DNA from: a virus
IMG/VR virus record: IMGVR_UViG_3300028025_000664
Location: 1-24,069 of that record
Direction: 5' to 3' (one strand)
Length of the DNA stretch: 24,069 bases
The notes under the pieces were generated by a model that worked only from the letters and a program-made list of their open reading frames with translations, was not told where the DNA came from and searched no databases. The translations under genes and the position numbers were made by a program. Every line of letters starts with the position of its first letter. Position 1 is the first letter of the stretch. Of the stretch, positions 1 to 6,755 are shown piece by piece.

Positions 1-2
1 GA

Positions 3-686
3 ATCGAAAGAAACGAAAAAATAATGATCGTGATTGATTCCATTGGTAACCTTGCTTCGAAGAAAGAAGTTGAGGACGCACTAGATGGAAAGTCTGTTGC
101 CGATATGTCTCGTGCCAAACAGATGAAATCACTGTTCCGTATGGTGACACCACACTTGACTCTTAAGGACATTCCAATGGTTGTGGTTAATCATACCTAC
201 ATGGAAATTGGTTTGTATCCTAAAGCAATCGTCGGTGGTGGAACTGGCTCGTACTATTCAGCAGATAACATCTTTATCCTTGGTCGTCAACAAGAAAAAG
301 ATGGCACTGAACTAATGGGTTACAACTTCATTATCAACGTAGAGAAGTCTCGTTACGTTCGTGAGAAAGCAAAGATCCCTGTTACTGTTATGTTTGATGG
401 TGGTATCAGTAAGTGGTCTGGTCTACTTGAGATGGCACTTGAATCTGGTCATGTTGTTAAACCTTCCAATGGTTGGTACTCACGTGTCAATATGGAGACA
501 GGTGTTATTGAAGATAAGAAGTGGCGCATCAAAGATACAGACTCCAAAGAGTTTTGGTTGCAGGTACTCACTGACAAGTCTTTCCAAGAATGGGTAGTAA
601 AGAACTATCAAGTATCGTCAGGATCCATTATGCAAAATATGGACGACACTGACATTGAACAAGAATTAGCAAAGATCGATGATTAA
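3..686 (+). CDS. uvsX: UvsX recombinase (RecA-like), 5' end outside window
   Basis: This is the C-terminal part of the T4-type RecA/Rad51 strand-exchange protein, which coats ssDNA and drives recombination-dependent replication and repair. The reading frame is open from the window edge (codons from base 3), so the ATG at 24 is an internal Met and not the start. The Walker A motif lies upstream, outside the window. The Walker B strand with IDSIGNLASKKE, the VVNHTY strand, the GGGTGSYYSAD loop and NVEKSR are all visible and match T4 UvsX closely in order. The C-terminus is acidic (MDDTDIEQELAKIDD), as in UvsX. The last 8 bases overlap the next gene, implying translational coupling in a replication operon. 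Family assignment is secure; only the missing N-terminus is unknown. Confidence 0.95.
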   Translation: MERNEKIMIVIDSIGNLASKKEVEDALDGKSVADMSRAKQMKSLFRMVTPHLTLKDIPMVVVNHTYMEIGLYPKAIVGGGTGSYYSADNIFILGRQQEKDGTELMGYNFIINVEKSRYVREKAKIPVTVMFDGGISKWSGLLEMALESGHVVKPSNGWYSRVNMETGVIEDKKWRIKDTDSKEFWLQVLTDKSFQEWVVKNYQVSSGSIMQNMDDTDIEQELAKIDD

Positions 687-978
687 GTATACATTCGTTG
701 AGAAAGCAGAGGCGACTGGTGAATACACTGTTGCCTTAAAGTTTCTAGAGGGCAAGTACGAGGGTATGGTATTCTCGTACGGAGAAGTCAAATTTATAGA
801 GCATGGTGATGAAGATGCCGTTACTCTAAAGTTTGATTATGAAATTCATAAGAACCCTGGAAATGTTGACACCTTCGACAAACAAGAGGTAGAATATGTT
901 CTGGGAGGCTTTCTTCAAGAACTTATCAAAGAACAACTTGGTAAGAACGAACTCATTTACACTGGTGGAACTGATTAA
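679..978 (+). CDS. Small conserved protein between uvsX and gene 41
   Basis: A 99-residue acidic protein with no recognised domain, signal peptide or membrane segment. It is rich in alternating beta-type residues (YTVALKFLEGKYEGMVFSYGEVKFI) followed by a helical C-terminal half. It overlaps the end of uvsX by 8 bases, and its stop codon shares one base with the gene 41 start (TAATG), so it is almost certainly co-translated with both. It sits where T4 has gene 40, but I see no sequence resemblance to that membrane protein. A role in recombination or replication is suggested only by position. Confidence 0.75.
   Translation: MIKYTFVEKAEATGEYTVALKFLEGKYEGMVFSYGEVKFIEHGDEDAVTLKFDYEIHKNPGNVDTFDKQEVEYVLGGFLQELIKEQLGKNELIYTGGTD
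866..895 (+). promoter_or_regulatory. sigma70-like promoter inside the small gene, ahead of gene 41
   Basis: TTGACA at 866-871, an 18-base spacer, then TAGAAT at 890-895 (6/6 and 5/6 matches to consensus). It lies in coding sequence about 83 bases upstream of the gene 41 start. It could drive gene 41 independently of uvsX; functional use is inferred. Confidence 0.5.
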
Positions 979-2366
979 TGCGAATTGAAAAAACGATTCT
1001 TTCGAATCTTGTACATAATGAACAGTATTGCCGTAAGACCCTGCCCTTTGTAAAGACAGATTACTTCTCAGACCGCAAGGAGAAGATGATTGCTGAAGAG
1101 ATTACAAAGTTTTACGATACCTACAATAAACCAATCACACTGGAAATTCTTGCCATTCAACTTGGCAATCGTCATGACCTTGGTAGTGATTCTAGAGAGA
1201 TTGATACATATATTAATGAACTAACCTCAAAGGAAACGAATGAGGAATGGTTAGTTGCAGAGACTGAAAAGTTTTGCAAACAGCGAGCAGTATACAATGC
1301 TATTCTAGCATCAATCAAAATTATTGAAGGTAAAGATGACAAGCACAACCAAGAAGCTATACCCAGTTTACTTTCTGATGCACTTGGGGTTAGTTTTGAT
1401 CGCCATGTTGGTCATGACTACCTTGAAGATTTCGATGGACGTTTTGACTTTTATCATAGGGTTGAAGAAAAGGTTGCGTTTGATCTGGAACTCTTAAACA
1501 AAGTTACCAAAGGTGGGTTGTCAAAGAAAACCTTAAACGTAGCATTGGCTGGCACTGGTGTTGGTAAGTCTTTGTTTATGTGTCACTTTGCTGCTTCAAC
1601 TATGATGCAGGGTTTGAATGTGTTATACATAACTATGGAGATGGCTGAAGAACGTATCGCTGAACGTATTGACGCCAACTTGTTGAATCTTGGTATGGAT
1701 GAACTAAAGGTTATCGACAGAGATATCTTTACCAATCGTATCACAAAGGTTCAAAAGAAAACACAAGGTAAACTTATTATCAAAGAGTATCCAACTGCCT
1801 CTGCGCATGCTGGTCACTTTCGTTCTTTGCTTGAAGAACTAAAACTCAAGCGTGACTTTCTTCCTGATGTTGTTATTATTGATTACCTTAACATCTGCGC
1901 CAGCCAGCGTATGAAGATGGGCTCAAGTGTGAACTCTTATACATATATCAAGAGCATAGCAGAAGAACTGCGTGGTCTTGCAGTAGAGTATAACGTGCCT
2001 GTGTTGTCAGCGACTCAAACGACTCGATCTGGTTTTGCAAACACTGATGTAGAATTAACTGATACATCTGAATCTTTTGGATTGCCAGCCACCTGTGACT
2101 TTATGTTTGCGTTAATGACCAGTGAAGAATTGGATGGGTTAGGTCAGATTATGATTAAGCAGTTGAAGAATCGGTATGCCGATCCAAACTACTACAAAAG
2201 ATTTGTTGTAGGAATTGACAGATCAAAGATGAGGCTGTATAATGTAGAGGTGAGTGCGCAAGCAAACATCTCAGATGCTGGAACCGATGACGGACCAGCT
2301 TTTGATAAGTCTGACTTCGGCAAACGAATACATAGAGAAGAGAGTTTCGAAGGATTTAAGTTCTAG
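978..2366 (+). CDS. 41: Replicative DNA helicase, T4 gp41 (DnaB-like)
   Basis: Hexameric 5'-3' helicase of the phage replisome, partner of the gp61 primase encoded at 21219. The 462-residue length fits gp41. The N-terminal roughly 150 residues form the helical domain that contacts primase. The RecA-like C-terminal domain follows, with Walker A around residues 191-198 (GTGVGKS), an acidic ITMEMAEERIAERI helix, Walker B in DVVIIDYLNI, and SATQTTRSG as the sensor/H3-type motif. The start codon overlaps the upstream stop by one base. A second promoter lies inside its 3' part (2215-2243) and probably serves the next gene. The assignment is confident from motif order and the T4-like position beside uvsX. 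Confidence 0.95.
   Translation: MRIEKTILSNLVHNEQYCRKTLPFVKTDYFSDRKEKMIAEEITKFYDTYNKPITLEILAIQLGNRHDLGSDSREIDTYINELTSKETNEEWLVAETEKFCKQRAVYNAILASIKIIEGKDDKHNQEAIPSLLSDALGVSFDRHVGHDYLEDFDGRFDFYHRVEEKVAFDLELLNKVTKGGLSKKTLNVALAGTGVGKSLFMCHFAASTMMQGLNVLYITMEMAEERIAERIDANLLNLGMDELKVIDRDIFTNRITKVQKKTQGKLIIKEYPTASAHAGHFRSLLEELKLKRDFLPDVVIIDYLNICASQRMKMGSSVNSYTYIKSIAEELRGLAVEYNVPVLSATQTTRSGFANTDVELTDTSESFGLPATCDFMFALMTSEELDGLGQIMIKQLKNRYADPNYYKRFVVGIDRSKMRLYNVEVSAQANISDAGTDDGPAFDKSDFGKRIHREESFEGFKF
2215..2243 (+). promoter_or_regulatory. Perfect-consensus sigma70 promoter ahead of the modification cluster
   Basis: TTGACA (2215-2220), a 17-base spacer, and TATAAT (2238-2243): a 12/12 match at the optimal spacing. 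It lies inside the 3' end of gene 41, 138 bases (from -10 start) upstream of the dioxygenase gene at 2376, so transcription from here would cover the whole 2376-7294 gene set. The match is seen directly; activity is inferred. Confidence 0.7.
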
Positions 2367-2375
2367 GAGAATGAT

Positions 2376-3674
2376 ATGGTAAAAATTATTGTAGCAAAAG
2401 AAAAGCATGACTGTTCTCATCTGTCTGGGCAGTTTATTGATGAGAGACACTACGACCTTCTTATCGAAGAAGACACCGATGTGTATATGCCATGCAAGTA
2501 TGGTGAAGAACCATACACAGAGGACAAGATTGTTTTGAAGTTTCGTAAGAATTACTTTACAAAAGAACAACAGGAAATGGCATACGTTGGTCTCCGTGAA
2601 GCAGCAGTTGAAACCCAGAATCGTGGACTTGCAGCTGGACCACGTGGTGACAAACTAGGTAATCGTGAATGGGTTACTGAGTATGAGTATGATGTGCTTG
2701 ACTACTTTGTTAAGCCGACAGAGAATCTGTTTGGTGAAGATCCAATCGATCTTATCAAAGAACGCCACAAAGGTAAAGCACCATCGCCATCCAATCGTAA
2801 TAATGTTTGGGGTATTCAGGCAGTTAAGAAAGACAATTTTGTTTTTGCTGATTGGGTTGAGGCTACTCGTAAACTATCCAATGATGAGATGAAGGCAGAA
2901 GCCAATCGTGTAATCACAAAGTATGTTTGCGCAACTACCTATGCCAATGGCGTGTTCTCTGGTATTGCTGGTTGGTTCGATCGTTACCCACGTATCCCTT
3001 ATGGTCGTGCAACTTCATACACTGCTCGTCATCCTGATAAGTTTGCCAAGTCTTTCCCATTCCTTCAGCAATTGGCTAAAGGTTTTAAAGACCTACTTCC
3101 TCAGCGTTATGCAGCACAGATGGAAGCTGCAAACAAGATCGACAAAGGTTTCTTGGTTCCTGAAACCCCATTCACTACTGTTACAGTGAACAAAACATTC
3201 CGCACTGCTGCTCACTACGATGCTGGCGATCTGAATGAAGGTTTGTCTAACCTCTTGACACTTTCCAATGATGGTAAGTATACTGGTGGTTATTTGATTG
3301 CACCTGAGTATCGTGTTGCAGTTAATCCACGTCCAGGTGATTTGCTACTAATTAACAATCACGAAGTTATGCATGGTAATACTCCGATTGTTTGTGAAGA
3401 AGGTTCAGAGCGTATCTCTCTTGTTGTTTACTTCCGTGAGAAGATGCTTGAACTTGGTTCCAAGCAATACGAAGATACTCGTTATGACTTTGTTGAGTCA
3501 CGCAGACTGAACAAAGAACATCCTGAGTGGCGTCATCTATGGAATGGCGTATCGCAGGGTATGTGGCTTTCTGAAGAGTGGTATGAGTATTGCGAAAGCA
3601 AACTGGGTCGTGAGCAAACAGAAAAGTATCACCCAGAATCAATTAAAGCATCATCGCTTGAAAGTTTCTTTTAA
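2376..3674 (+). CDS. TET/JBP-family 2-oxoglutarate/Fe(II) dioxygenase
   Basis: Predicted DNA base dioxygenase that hydroxylates the methyl group of 5-methylcytosine (TET) or thymine (JBP) using Fe(II), O2 and 2-oxoglutarate. The C-terminal half holds the double-stranded beta-helix core. The HxD iron ligands are H280 and D282 in TAAHYDAGDLNEG, the distal ligand is H333 in NHEVMHGNTP, and the 2-oxoglutarate arginine is probably R346 in SERISL. The strand GGYLIAPEYRVAVNPRPGDLLL is typical of the family. The N-terminal about 200 residues, including GPRGDKLGNREWVTEYEY, have no assignable domain. The AGGAG ribosome site at 2365-2369 fixes the start. It is the first gene of an overlapping cluster with a kinase and an amidoligase, which favours DNA hypermodification over protein hydroxylation. 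Substrate (T or 5mC) cannot be decided from sequence. Confidence 0.85.
   Translation: MVKIIVAKEKHDCSHLSGQFIDERHYDLLIEEDTDVYMPCKYGEEPYTEDKIVLKFRKNYFTKEQQEMAYVGLREAAVETQNRGLAAGPRGDKLGNREWVTEYEYDVLDYFVKPTENLFGEDPIDLIKERHKGKAPSPSNRNNVWGIQAVKKDNFVFADWVEATRKLSNDEMKAEANRVITKYVCATTYANGVFSGIAGWFDRYPRIPYGRATSYTARHPDKFAKSFPFLQQLAKGFKDLLPQRYAAQMEAANKIDKGFLVPETPFTTVTVNKTFRTAAHYDAGDLNEGLSNLLTLSNDGKYTGGYLIAPEYRVAVNPRPGDLLLINNHEVMHGNTPIVCEEGSERISLVVYFREKMLELGSKQYEDTRYDFVESRRLNKEHPEWRHLWNGVSQGMWLSEEWYEYCESKLGREQTEKYHPESIKASSLESFF
3255..3284 (+). promoter_or_regulatory. Possible sigma70 promoter inside the dioxygenase gene
   Basis: TTGACA (3255-3260), an 18-base spacer, and TATACT (3279-3284), 6/6 and 5/6 matches. 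It lies about 390 bases before the amidotransferase start, farther than the other internal promoters, so it may be a chance match. Confidence 0.3.
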
Positions 3675-4360
3675 TGTGTTCAGTTATCGGTGCGATAATT
3701 AAAAAACCCGACCATGAAGACTTTCAAAAACTTGAGAAAGTATTTCATGAGTCTCGTATTCGTGGTCTTCATGCCACTGGTATTTCTTACGTAAAAGAAT
3801 ACACAATCCATACTATAAAACTTCCAGTGTCAGCGGATATGTTTCCGTTTTCTTGGAATGACTACGTGAATGAGGATGGCAATCTCTACTTGGTGGGGCA
3901 TTGCCGTTACTCAACATCAGACCTAGAATACAATCAACCCATTAATAATCAAACAACTTCTGTTGTTCATAATGGTGTTATCACACAGGAACTGCCAGAA
4001 AACTGGGAAAAGTTATATGGTTATAAGTGCGAGACTAAGAATGATACTGAACTGATTCTTCATACAATTGATGATGATAAGTCACCTTTGAAAGTTTGGA
4101 AAGATTCATCTCTTGCTGTTTGTGAACTTTGGTTTTGCAAGAAACTTAAATTCTATCGCAATGGGAAACGACCACTTTACTTGACTTCTTTAGACAATGG
4201 ATGTATAATTACTTCTACTAGGGATGTTATTGTTCGTGCTGGTATTACAGACCCAACAGTTGATGTTCCAATGAATACATACATTACCTTTGACGAATAC
4301 CTGACTATGACAACAGAAAAGGCTGACGTTGCAGGAGTTGATTATCAAATCGGAGTTTGA
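3674..4360 (+). CDS. Stand-alone class II glutamine amidotransferase (Ntn hydrolase)
   Basis: Glutaminase-type domain that releases ammonia from glutamine with an N-terminal cysteine nucleophile. C2 directly follows the initiator Met (MCSVIGAI), so Met removal would expose it. The other class II hallmarks are present at the expected spacing: GHCRYST at 75-81, HNG at 99-101 (oxyanion Asn/Gly) and KNDTE at 122-126, matching the order seen in GlmS and PurF. At 228 residues it is only the glutaminase domain, with no sugar-isomerase or phosphoribosyl domain, so it must pass ammonia to a partner. The obvious partner is the amidoligase that starts on the very next base. Its start overlaps the dioxygenase stop by one base and no strong ribosome site is visible, suggesting translational coupling. 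Family is certain; the final acceptor is unknown. Confidence 0.88.
   Translation: MCSVIGAIIKKPDHEDFQKLEKVFHESRIRGLHATGISYVKEYTIHTIKLPVSADMFPFSWNDYVNEDGNLYLVGHCRYSTSDLEYNQPINNQTTSVVHNGVITQELPENWEKLYGYKCETKNDTELILHTIDDDKSPLKVWKDSSLAVCELWFCKKLKFYRNGKRPLYLTSLDNGCIITSTRDVIVRAGITDPTVDVPMNTYITFDEYLTMTTEKADVAGVDYQIGV
4181..4209 (+). promoter_or_regulatory. sigma70 promoter inside the amidotransferase gene
   Basis: TTGACT (4181-4186), a 17-base spacer, and TATAAT (4204-4209): 11/12 to consensus at optimal spacing. It lies 157 bases (from -10 start) upstream of the amidoligase start, in the same relative place as the promoters ahead of 2376 and of thyX. It could boost the distal part of the modification cluster. 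Confidence 0.6.
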
Positions 4361-5332
4361 ATGAAATATAATACTGATGAGTTTAGCTACGGAGTTGAAC
4401 TAGAGTATGGTGATAGTTATCGCTTTTGCGAACTGCCTGATGGTGCTCAGTGGAATGACAAAGACAATACCTGTGTAAGCACTACAGGTATTGCCAACGA
4501 TCCAAATGGCAAGGTGTATGCTTATGGTGGTGAGATCAATACTCGCCCAACCATGACCATTGCTGAGCAGATTGAACACATTGCCAAGATCAATGCTGCC
4601 CTATGTCCTGCTCCTGTGGTAAACTACCGTAGCAACTTACATATTCACATTCGTGTTCCAAACCTTCATAACAATCTCGAAGATTGTAAGAAGCTACTAC
4701 GCTATGTAGAACGCTACCAGCAACAGGCATTTGATATCGTTGAAACTATCCCCACACCAAACAAGAATGTGTTACCACCAGAACAGTACGAGTGGGCACT
4801 GAAACGTATGAAGCGTCGTAAGAAGTCGCATCAGAATAAGTTACCACCTGCTCGAGTTGAGGCTATGTTGGCTTCTGAAACAGTGCATGACTTCTATGTT
4901 AATCATGCGCACAAAAATGCTGAGGGTGAGCCAGCATGGTTCCAATGCCCACGTGCAGGTATCAATCTGCGTCAGATGTGGGAAGAAACAAATACAATCG
5001 AGTTTCGCCACTTTCCAGGAACGCTGTATATGCCTGAGATGGAATCCTGTATTCGTTGGTGTAGAGACTTTCTCGATGCAGCATTAAACAGAGATGATGT
5101 GTCTCCACGTGAGTTCCATGCTGAAAGCGAATGGCAGTTTCCTGACTTTGAACCATACGAGTTTGAAACTGAACAGATCTATCAGTGGACTAACTTCGAT
5201 ACCAATACAAAGAAAGACATTGAAAAGCGTATTGCTGCACTCAGAAAAGAAATAGACATTGATGCTATCGGTAAGATTACGTCTCTTGATGTATTCCCTA
5301 TCATGCGTCGTTTACAATCAGAGGGTTTATGA
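4361..5332 (+). CDS. COOH-NH2 amidoligase (glutamine-synthetase-like fold)
   Basis: Predicted ATP-dependent ligase joining a carboxylate to an amine. Signatures of the amidoligase superfamily appear in order: GVELEY at 11-16 (metal-binding Glu pair), GGEINTRP at 56-63, NLHIHIRV at 92-99 (the paired His of the GLHVH-type motif), INLRQM at 201-206 and NTIEFRHF at 211-218. The last about 100 residues are helical and charged. A CGGAG ribosome site precedes the ATG, which immediately follows the amidotransferase stop. Amidoligases beside glutamine amidotransferases are an association already noted in comparative genomics of this superfamily, with the latter supplying ammonia or trimming glutamyl groups. 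Here the surrounding dioxygenase and kinase suggest the substrate is an amino acid attached to DNA; that is inference. Confidence 0.8.
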   Translation: MKYNTDEFSYGVELEYGDSYRFCELPDGAQWNDKDNTCVSTTGIANDPNGKVYAYGGEINTRPTMTIAEQIEHIAKINAALCPAPVVNYRSNLHIHIRVPNLHNNLEDCKKLLRYVERYQQQAFDIVETIPTPNKNVLPPEQYEWALKRMKRRKKSHQNKLPPARVEAMLASETVHDFYVNHAHKNAEGEPAWFQCPRAGINLRQMWEETNTIEFRHFPGTLYMPEMESCIRWCRDFLDAALNRDDVSPREFHAESEWQFPDFEPYEFETEQIYQWTNFDTNTKKDIEKRIAALRKEIDIDAIGKITSLDVFPIMRRLQSEGL

Positions 5333-5751
5333 AAGTATTGTTCCTTTGTCATGGCAATGTAAACCGCAGTGCTGCTGCGGAGATTATCCTCAGGCAGGAT
5401 TATCCACACATCGAAGTAAAGTCAGCTGGTCTCAAGACTACTGATGGTAGAATCACTGCCAAGAAGATGCGTGATGTTCTTAATGACCATGGTTACAAGA
5501 CAGAAGGTATTCGTTCTACCGCAGTCACTCAAGAGTTGGTTGACTGGGCGGATGAGATTTTCTACATGGACGATGCCAATAAAAAGAGATTTGTCGATAA
5601 ATTCGGGGACTTACCCAAGGCACAGAAGCTGTCCAATCTAATCCCTGGAGTCAAAAAGATTCCTGATCCAGCATTCGCTGACGGAACTAATATGCACCAT
5701 GAAGTTGTTAACCTAATCAAGACTGCTCTGAATACATGGACTACCGCTTAA
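5329..5751 (+). CDS. Low-molecular-weight phosphotyrosine phosphatase-like protein
   Basis: A 140-residue protein of the LMW-PTP / arsenate reductase fold. The phosphate-binding loop is near the N-terminus: C7-x5-R13-S14 in FLCHGNVNRSAAAE. The general-acid loop DP (D113-P114) is in KKIPDPAF near the C-terminus, as in the family. The usual second cysteine of CxGNxCRS is Asn12 here, so a redox or arsenate-reductase role is less likely than phosphate-ester hydrolysis. It overlaps the amidoligase stop by ATGA (4 bases) and the next gene by 16 bases, so it is locked into the cluster. A function on phosphorylated base intermediates is attractive, but host-protein dephosphorylation is equally possible from sequence. 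Confidence 0.85.
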   Translation: MKVLFLCHGNVNRSAAAEIILRQDYPHIEVKSAGLKTTDGRITAKKMRDVLNDHGYKTEGIRSTAVTQELVDWADEIFYMDDANKKRFVDKFGDLPKAQKLSNLIPGVKKIPDPAFADGTNMHHEVVNLIKTALNTWTTA

Positions 5752-6755
5752 GAGAGAATCGTAGAGAAGCATTCATACGCTGGTACGCATGGTCATTGAA
5801 GTATGATGATTGCGATCCAGCTGTATGGGCTACGAATTATCTAAACAAACGCTACGAACACAACGATGAACAACGTCTGTGGCTTTGCTGGCTATATGGC
5901 AACACTTACTATCTTCCAACCTCATGGGTTCTGTTAAACGAATTCCCTGACTTTGAACTAGCAACTGTTGGTCGTATGGAACAGTGGAACACTGCCAACT
6001 ATAAACGTCTTCGTTATCAGACAGATACCAAGTGGAACAAGGGACATCTACCAGAGATGTTTGCTTCCTATCAGAAGTTTATCGGTGACAGAACACAACG
6101 TGAAGTATTGGAGAGTTATTATGGTGACAACGAGAGCAGAAATTTTGACAACCTGTGGGAACGGATTAAAGGCGATCTTCATAAGTTCGGTCGTTACTCC
6201 ACTTGGTTTTATCTTCAGCATCTTAAGCATACCGCTGGTATTCGGATCAATCCTACTTCTCTTATGCTGGATGACTATTCTGGTTCTCGCTCTCATCGTA
6301 ATGGGTTGCTTTATGCCCTCGGCAAAGATGACCTTTGTGATACAAAACTTACTCAGTCGGAATACGCTAGTCTTGAAAGCGAGTCAACCTCAATCCTTAT
6401 GGAAACGAAATCCCGTTTCCCAGATCTAGCAGATCAGGTAGACTTCTTTACGATGGAAACCTGCCTGTGTTCCTTTAAGAAGATCTTCAGAGAACACCAT
6501 GGTCGTTACCTTGGATACTATCTGGATCGTCAGGCAGAGGAGATTATGCAATGCGAAAAGGATGGCTGGTTTGGTATTGAGTGGCAAGTCCTTTGGGATG
6601 CTCGCAACGAAACCATAGACTTACGTTTGGATAGCAAACGTGGAATAGTCAAGGAGAACTTTACTTCCTTCGTTAGAACAGGTAAAATGTCTAATCTGGA
6701 ATGGATGTTTGATGATGAAGAATATGTTAATACAGGACTGGAGATGTTTTTATGA
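5736..6755 (+). CDS. Amino acid:DNA transferase / hmdU-kinase-helical family protein (former aGPT-PPlase group)
   Basis: A 339-residue, mostly helical soluble protein. I match it by pattern to phage proteins first described as alpha-glutamyl/putrescinyl-thymine pyrophosphorylases and later split into amino acid:DNA transferases and the helical domain of 5-hydroxymethyl-dU DNA kinase. Recognisable stretches are WLCWLYGNTYYLPTSWVLLN and NEFPDFEL, the block NYKRLRYQTDTKWNKGHLPEM, and SLMLDDYSGSRSHRNGL. Many invariant-looking Trp, Arg and Asp residues suggest an active enzyme. Its start lies 16 bases inside the phosphatase gene and its stop overlaps the P-loop kinase start by ATGA. If it is a transferase it would displace (pyro)phosphate from an activated base with an amino acid amine; if a helical partner, it would complete the small kinase that follows. 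I cannot separate these by eye. Confidence 0.6.
   Translation: MDYRLRENRREAFIRWYAWSLKYDDCDPAVWATNYLNKRYEHNDEQRLWLCWLYGNTYYLPTSWVLLNEFPDFELATVGRMEQWNTANYKRLRYQTDTKWNKGHLPEMFASYQKFIGDRTQREVLESYYGDNESRNFDNLWERIKGDLHKFGRYSTWFYLQHLKHTAGIRINPTSLMLDDYSGSRSHRNGLLYALGKDDLCDTKLTQSEYASLESESTSILMETKSRFPDLADQVDFFTMETCLCSFKKIFREHHGRYLGYYLDRQAEEIMQCEKDGWFGIEWQVLWDARNETIDLRLDSKRGIVKENFTSFVRTGKMSNLEWMFDDEEYVNTGLEMFL
6660..6688 (+). promoter_or_regulatory. Weak possible promoter ahead of the kinase gene
   Basis: TTTACT (6660-6665), a 17-base spacer, and TAAAAT (6683-6688), 4/6 and 5/6 matches, 64 bases before the kinase start. Similar matches occur by chance in AT-rich coding DNA, so it is listed with low confidence. 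Confidence 0.2.

Noticed and set aside
2271-2570. Long open frame on the minus strand across the gene 41 / dioxygenase junction
   Set aside because: Antisense shadow of two well-supported genes; no ribosome site and no recognisable protein.
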